Positions 58,928-64,000 of a stretch of 64,000 bases of DNA are shown here, in pieces; the first letter of the stretch is position 1, and every line of letters starts with the position of its first letter. The notes under the pieces were generated by a model that saw nothing but the letters and a program-made list of their open reading frames with translations, made no database searches and was not told the origin of the DNA. The position numbers were made by a program, and so were the translations under genes. The stretch is from Chrysemys picta bellii (Eukaryota > Chordata > Testudines > Emydidae): assembly GCF_011386835.1 (NCBI RefSeq), contig NC_088795.1:118561434-118625433 (forward strand). The letters are read 5' to 3'.

Positions 58928-59540
58928 CAGGGCCGTCCTTAGGCATACGCAGCTGCCTAGGGCACCATGAAATTTGGGGCACCAAATTGCCCCAAATTTC
59001 ATGGTGCCCTAGGCAGCTGCGTGCTGCATATGGCAGCACCAGCCCTGGCGACCAGCCCTATCCCTCGGCCACCCCCACAAGGGGCAGGGCCGTCCCTGGG
59101 AGCGGGGGCCCGGACAACTCCCTCTGCCCTGCCTCTTACCCTTTCCCCCTGCTCCGCCCCCGGCCCACCCCCATTCCACCTCTCCCCCCCCCCCCCCCGC
59201 ACTCACCAGCAGCGGCAGGAAGCGGAGCAACCTGGCCCCAGTCCGCTCTACTCCGCCAGCTCCCAGCTGCAGCGCTCTGCTTCCCGCCACCAGTGAGTGC
59301 AGGGAAAGGATCGCCCCCCGCCCCTTCCCCTAGTGATACGGCTGGGGCCGGGGCGAGGGAAGCGGAGCGGGCCGGTCCCAGCCCCCCGCTAATCCCCCGG
59401 GCCTTTCTGGGCCTCTGGGGCTCCCAAAGGTGGCCCCCCACAGCTCCTGCCTCCCAGACCTGGTGGGGGGAGAGGTCTGGGACCCCACACAGCCCCGGGG
59501 GTGGCTGCGTAGGGCACTCAAATGGCTAGGGATGGCCCTG
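58928..59540. mobile_element. hAT-like foldback element, GC-rich
   Basis: It begins 'cagggccgtccttagg' and ends 'ctagggatggccctg'. Near the left end, 58947-58981 and 58988-59022 are a perfect 35-base inverted repeat (core 'ctgcctagggcaccatgaaa') around a 6-base loop. The GC-rich interior has no stops by composition and no transposase frame. A C-run lies at about 59186-59199. Confidence 0.75.
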
Positions 59541-60998
59541 GGAGAGATGTCTATAAAATGGAGATAAATGACAAGATTTTCAAAAATTGGAGCCAAAAAT
59601 TAGCCTCCCAAATTCAAGGCATAATTATTATAGCTCTGGTTGACCTGTTGCGTGCACAGAAGTTTTGAAAATCAGGCGACTACTTTAGCTTTGTAAATAT
59701 GGATTTAGGAGCTTACATTTAAGCTCCTATTTCTGAAAATCTTGGCAAATATTCACATGGCTGTGTAAATATTTATTTTTAAAGCACTTCGAAGATAAAA
59801 AGTGATTGTATAAATGCTAAATATTATTCCAATAAAACTTAATTTAGTTCCAACATAGCAGTAACACTACAGCACAACTATAAAGATACACCCTTTCAAT
59901 ACACTCTGAACCCTATAGTCTTCTGTTTCCATGAAGTTTTATATCATGGTGTGACACCATGTTATTAACCATAAATCCTATGCACAACTAGGAGATATTT
60001 TTCCCCTATTCCCACAGGAGCTCTTCAAACATGCTGTTAATCTTACCCAAGAGACCTTCAGTAGAGTATGCCCAGAGGGCAAGAGATTAAAACACATAAA
60101 ATGTCTCAAATTGTTTAGTTTCCTCTGAAGAGCAGGAAAAAACTGAAATGGGTTAATCTGTTTATCTGGATTCAATTGCTTTCAATAAAAAGTTCAAATT
60201 TGTTCAGACTGTATTGCCAGTTGCTCCTGAAATGAACTCTAATTTATATCAAATTTCAAACCCATCTAAAAGTCCCAATGATGTGGAAATAACTGACCTT
60301 TTTTGTGATTCATATCACTGACTAAATATTACTATACAAGTGCAAAGTAGTGGTATTAGTGTATTGCAGACTTCCCAAGATTCCCCTTGGAATCTGATAG
60401 ATGCTGTAGGGGAATCATTGCAATATATACCTTTTCAGATTCTCCACGATACATAGAATAAAATCGCAGGTACAGTGGATTGAGTTTGTGATCTTCATAA
60501 AAGTGCTTTAGTTTCTAGAGATAACTTCTCTATGCTCTGTTTGCCCGTCTTATCCCACCTATTATCAAGTTCTGACTAATGGCTGCTGTCAGGAGTGAGT
60601 AACAGTGCAAAAAAACAAGGACTAAATCCTCCTACTGCACTAAAAAAAAAAAAAAAAATCTAAGGACCCCCAAGATAGGCCGAATGTCAGAAATATTTGG
60701 TTAGGAGCAATTCAAGCAGAATCATTCCCATAGACTGACAGAAATTAAGTGTTTAACATATCACAAATGTAACCAAGCAAAGAGATAAATTACAAAGAAA
60801 TGTAGGGATCTGAAGCACAGTCCAGAAAAAATATAGAGAGCAGGGATATATACTCAGAGAGGAAAAATATATTGTAAAAATATATTGTTTATGTATCTTC
60901 ATTACATTAAGAGTTAAAATTATTTAATCAAATTAAATCATGGAAAATATGATTTACATAGAGATAGGAACAGTTTCATTTCTGTGAATTGTTTTATT
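59541..60998. other. Non-coding DNA, poly-A run
   Basis: A-run at 60643-60658 with no recognised element. Confidence 0.4.
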
Positions 60999-61086
60999 TC
61001 TGAAAATGACATTCATAACCATACATTTGGAAATATACAAATGTTAATATTTCAAAATGTATAACTATGAATGTCATTTTCAGTAT
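60996..61086. repeat. Compact hairpin element
   Basis: 61000-61016 ('ctgaaaatgacattcat') and 61067-61083 are perfect 17-base inverted repeats. The pairing continues imperfectly to about 29 bases around a 25-base AT-rich loop. It could be a MADE1-like mini-transposon; no target duplication was established. Confidence 0.6.
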
Positions 61087-61159
61087 ATATCACATTTTCT
61101 TCTCACTAGATGACATTTATTTAACACTTATTGCATCTGTTCATGTTTTAAAATAACAA

Positions 61160-62545
61160 TTCATATAAGAACATAGGAATGGACATACTGGGTCAGACCA
61201 ATGGTCCATCTACCCCAATAGCCTCTCTTGTTACAGTAGCCAGTGAAAACTACTACAGAAGAAATGAACATAACAGGGCAATTATCGAGTAATCCATCCA
61301 CTGTGTTCCAGTCCTAGCTTCTGGCAGTCAGAGGTTTAGGAAGACCCAGAGCATGGGGCTGTATCCCTTGCCATCTTGGCTAATAGCCATTGATGGACCT
61401 ATCCTCCATAAACTTATCTACTTCTTTTTAACCCCAGTTATACTTTTGGCTTTCACAACATCCCATGGCAATGAGTTCCACAAGTTGGCAGGAATTGTGT
61501 GAATGTCTTATGTTTGTTTTTAAACCTGCTGCCTATTAATTTCATTGGGTGACCCCTGATTCTTGTGGTATGTGAAGGGATATATAACAATTCCCTATTC
61601 ATTCTCTCCACCATTCCTGATTTTATAGCCCTCCTATATCGCCCCTTAATCATCCCTTTTCTAAACTGAAGAGACCATGTTGTCTTAATCTCTCTCCTCA
61701 TTTGGAAGCTGTTCCATATCCCTAATGATTTTCATTGCCTTCTCTGTACCTTTTCCAATTCTACTATATCTTTTCTGAGGTGAGGTGACCAAAACTACAT
61801 GCAGTACTCAAGGTATGGGTATACTATGGATTTATATAGTGGCATAAGGGTATTATCTGTCTTATTATCTAACCTTTCCTAATGGTTCCTAACATTGTTA
61901 GCTTTTTTGACTGCCAGTGCACGCTGAGCAGATGTTTTCAGAGAACTATCCACAATGACTCCAAGATCTTTTTCTTGAGTGGTAACAGCTAATTTAGACA
62001 CCTCAGACTGTATGTATAGTTGGGATTATTTTTTTGCAATATTCATTACTTTCCATTTATCAGTACTGAATTTCATCTGCCATTTTGTCACCCAGTCTAG
62101 TGAGATCCCTTTGTAACTTTACTATCCTGAGTAATTTAAGTATTTGCTAATTTTGCCACCTCACTGTTCTCCCATTTATCCAGATCATTTATGTTGACCA
62201 ATACAGATCCTTGAGGAACCCTGCAGTTTACCTTTCTCCATAGTGGAAAACTGACCATTTATTCCTGCCCTATTCCTATCTTTTAACAAGTTAATAATCC
62301 ATGAAAAGACATTCCCTCATATCCCATGACTGCTTACTTTGCTTAAGAGCCTTTGGTACAGGACCGTGTCAAAGGCTTTCTGAAAGTCCAAGTAGACTGT
62401 ATCAGCTGGATCACCCTTGTGTACATTCTTGTTGACCCCCTCAAAGAATTCTAATAGATTGGTAAGGCATGATTGCCAGTTACAAAAACTGTGTTAACTC
62501 TTCCCAACATATCCTGTTCATCTATGTCTAATAGTTCTGTTCTTT
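61160..62545 (-). mobile_element. CR1 LINE fragment, antisense, longer than the 5.6-kb copy
   Basis: On the + strand it runs from the 3' region ('tactgggtcagaccaatggt') through 'ctgctgcctattaatttcat' and 'ctttttgactgccagtgca' to the RT region ('tttcatctgccattttgtca', 'ttctgaaagtccaagtagac'). Frames on the minus strand are broken (for example MKLIGSRF at about 61540, then a stop), so it is dead. Confidence 0.9.
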
Positions 62546-63139
62546 ACTGTAGCTTTCAACCAATATGTTTCCACTGTGCATGTATAATATTTCCACTATG
62601 TATGTTACTGTGCTTGTTTAACTGATCTAGGGCTTTTTTTCCCTTCTTGAGTCTTGCACAAAAGGGTGTTTTGGCCTAAGTCAACAATGAAATGTTCTGC
62701 ACTAGCTTAGATTCTATGATTGATTTTTGGCCACTTAGACAGTGAGACAACTTCACCAGTTTGCTCTGGATTGTATCCACTTGCTGCATGGCCATGTCTC
62801 AAAGTTAGGCTAAAAAAACCTTCTGCTCTGTGCAGATTGAGTACTTTGCAATCCCATCGTATGAGCCTTATTTCTGTACATACGTGGAATTTGACTCACT
62901 TTCTAACTTTGTACACTTTCTCCCACTCAATGATTTTTTCAGCTTAGAAGTGCCAGCATAGAACATTAGCACTTCATAGAATGCTGCCTTCCTTCAACCA
63001 GAGAAGAAAAAATACACTAAAGACTTAGCGAAGGGAGTAAGAAATGGCACCCTTCCTTGGTTTCCAGCACTATGCAGATGCAGACACCTTTCTTTAATGC
63101 TGAACAGAAGGTACAGAGGTATCACTTTCATGGAGCATA
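62546..63139. other. Non-coding DNA
   Basis: No gene or repeat named. Confidence 0.4.
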
Positions 63140-63147
63140 CTGGGGCA

Positions 63148-63544
63148 CATATACACCGACTTCCCCTCTTTCCGTGGCTGCTCGACCCCCACTCTGTCCC
63201 TGGCCCCGCCCCCACTCCACCCCTTCCATGAGGCCCCACCCCTGCCTCGCCCCCATTCCAACCCCTTCCCCCAAGTCCCTGCCACAACTCCGCCCCCTCC
63301 CTGCCCCTATTCCAACTCCTTCCCCAAATCCCCGCCTCCTCCCCCCCCCTCCCAAAGCATGCTAACGCTGTCAAACAGCTGTTTGGTGGCGGCCGGGCGG
63401 GAAGCGCTGGGAGGTAGGCGGAGGAGCGGGTATGCAGCACACTCAGGAGAGGAGGAGGAGGAGGTGGGGGCGGAGGGTGAAGGGGGCTTGGCTGCCAGGG
63501 GTGCAGAGCATCCACTAATTTTTCCCCGTGAGTCAGCACCTATG
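63148..63544. mobile_element. GC-rich hAT-like MITE with a perfect 8-bp TSD
   Basis: TSD 'ctggggca' at 63140-63147 and 63545-63552. The right end 'cgtgagtcagcacctatg' and left end 'catatacaccgacttcccc' are related to the ends of 49171-49528, and the interior has the same 'cagctgtttggtggcgg' / 'ggaagcgctgggagg' blocks. Frames on both strands are compositional. Confidence 0.8.
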
Positions 63545-63554
63545 CTGGGGCAGG

Positions 63555-63965
63555 CTCTCAGCAAGCAAGAAACCCGGACAGGGGAAGGCAGTAAATTAAC
63601 TGTATTTAACCGACATAGGAAAGAAAAAAGCAATTAAAAAAACGTGTATGATCTTTGATATTCAAGACCAGCTCCTACTATGGTCTTTATTAAAAAAAAA
63701 AAAAAAACACATTTAGGGTGAAATCTTGATCCCCACTGCAGCCAATTTTGCTATTAATTGAATGGGGCTAGGATTTCACCTTTTTGAGTATGTGTGCGCA
63801 TCTATTTGGAGAAAACATTTCAGGGAGAATAACACACATGCTGACCCCAGTGAAATATCCATCTGTATATCAGAAGGCACAATTTAGCTCATAAAACAGG
63901 AGATGGGGATTAGAAAACAAACGTATGATGGAGACCTCATTTTTTAAGGAAAGCAACACAGATCT
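63555..63965. other. Non-coding DNA
   Basis: Poly-A run at 63691-63707. 'tgaatggggctaggatttca' near 63760 is an ancient-repeat motif. Confidence 0.4.
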
Positions 63966-64000
63966 CAGGGTATGTGTACACTACACGCTCTATAGTGGCA
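63966..64000 (+). mobile_element. Start of a MITE cut by the window edge
   Basis: 'cagggtatgtgtacactaca' is a 'CTACACT'-type hAT MITE end, as at 24758 and 48254. Confidence 0.5.

Noticed and set aside
58967..59529. 180-codon GC-rich frame
   Set aside because: It lies wholly inside a TIR-bearing hAT-like element and has frames on both strands from composition.
62994..63539. 181-codon minus-strand frame
   Set aside because: It coincides with a GC-rich MITE flanked by a perfect 8-bp target duplication.

Overview
This window reads as non-coding-rich vertebrate nuclear DNA, most likely from a turtle. The evidence is the repeat complement: many CR1 LINE fragments with the CR1 3' tail, tRNA-headed Pol III SINEs of the chelonian type (one subtype carries a CR1-like tail), DIRS-like retrotransposon remnants with turtle-type terminal repeats, and abundant hAT and Tigger-like MITEs. 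There is no bacterial-style gene packing. Nearly all long open frames are repeat remnants or chance frames in GC-rich DNA.

The one gene I can assemble with confidence is on the + strand. Eight exons between 21643 and 33632, with good splice sites and mostly consistent phases, encode an HMG20A/HMG20B-like protein. In order it has a basic KGRK-type lead-in, one HMG box, a short linker, a single C-x2-C-x12-H-x5-H zinc finger, an acidic Glu/Asp/Lys-rich stretch and a C-terminal coiled coil. A possible short last exon lies at 57999-58018, followed by an AATAAA at 58396. The extra zinc finger is, as far as I recall, absent from the HMG20A and HMG20B proteins I know, so this may be a divergent or little-described HMG20 paralogue. 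The first recognisable exon has an apparent one-base frame break in an A run (21672-21675). It is either an assembly error or a sign of decay. A CpG island at about 11.9-13.1 kb is the likely promoter of this gene, or of a divergent gene to its left. A candidate last exon of a minus-strand gene lies at 2475-2624.

Layout: 0-11.5 kb holds mostly unassigned DNA, an antisense LINE C-terminus (3.1-3.5 kb), a CR1 (5.6-6.5 kb) and hAT MITEs. The CpG island follows at 11.9-13.1 kb. From 13.2 to 21.6 kb there are old repeats, a SINE and a hAT 3' end. From 21.6 to 33.6 kb are the HMG20-like exons, with a Tigger MITE, a SINE and a 2.9-kb DIRS-like remnant in the introns. From 33.9 to 58 kb there is a very large putative intron or intergenic region full of nested elements: CR1 split by a SINE, hAT containing another hAT, DIRS split by a MITE, and CR1 with LTR-like sequence, a Tigger-like element and a SINE. 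From 58.4 to 64 kb there are a foldback hAT-like element, a hairpin element, a CR1 and a GC-rich MITE with an 8-bp target duplication.

Several insertions can be dated relative to each other from nesting, and several carry visible target-site duplications. Limits: exon calls rest on reading splice signals and remembered family sequence, and I could not run any alignment or repeat library search.
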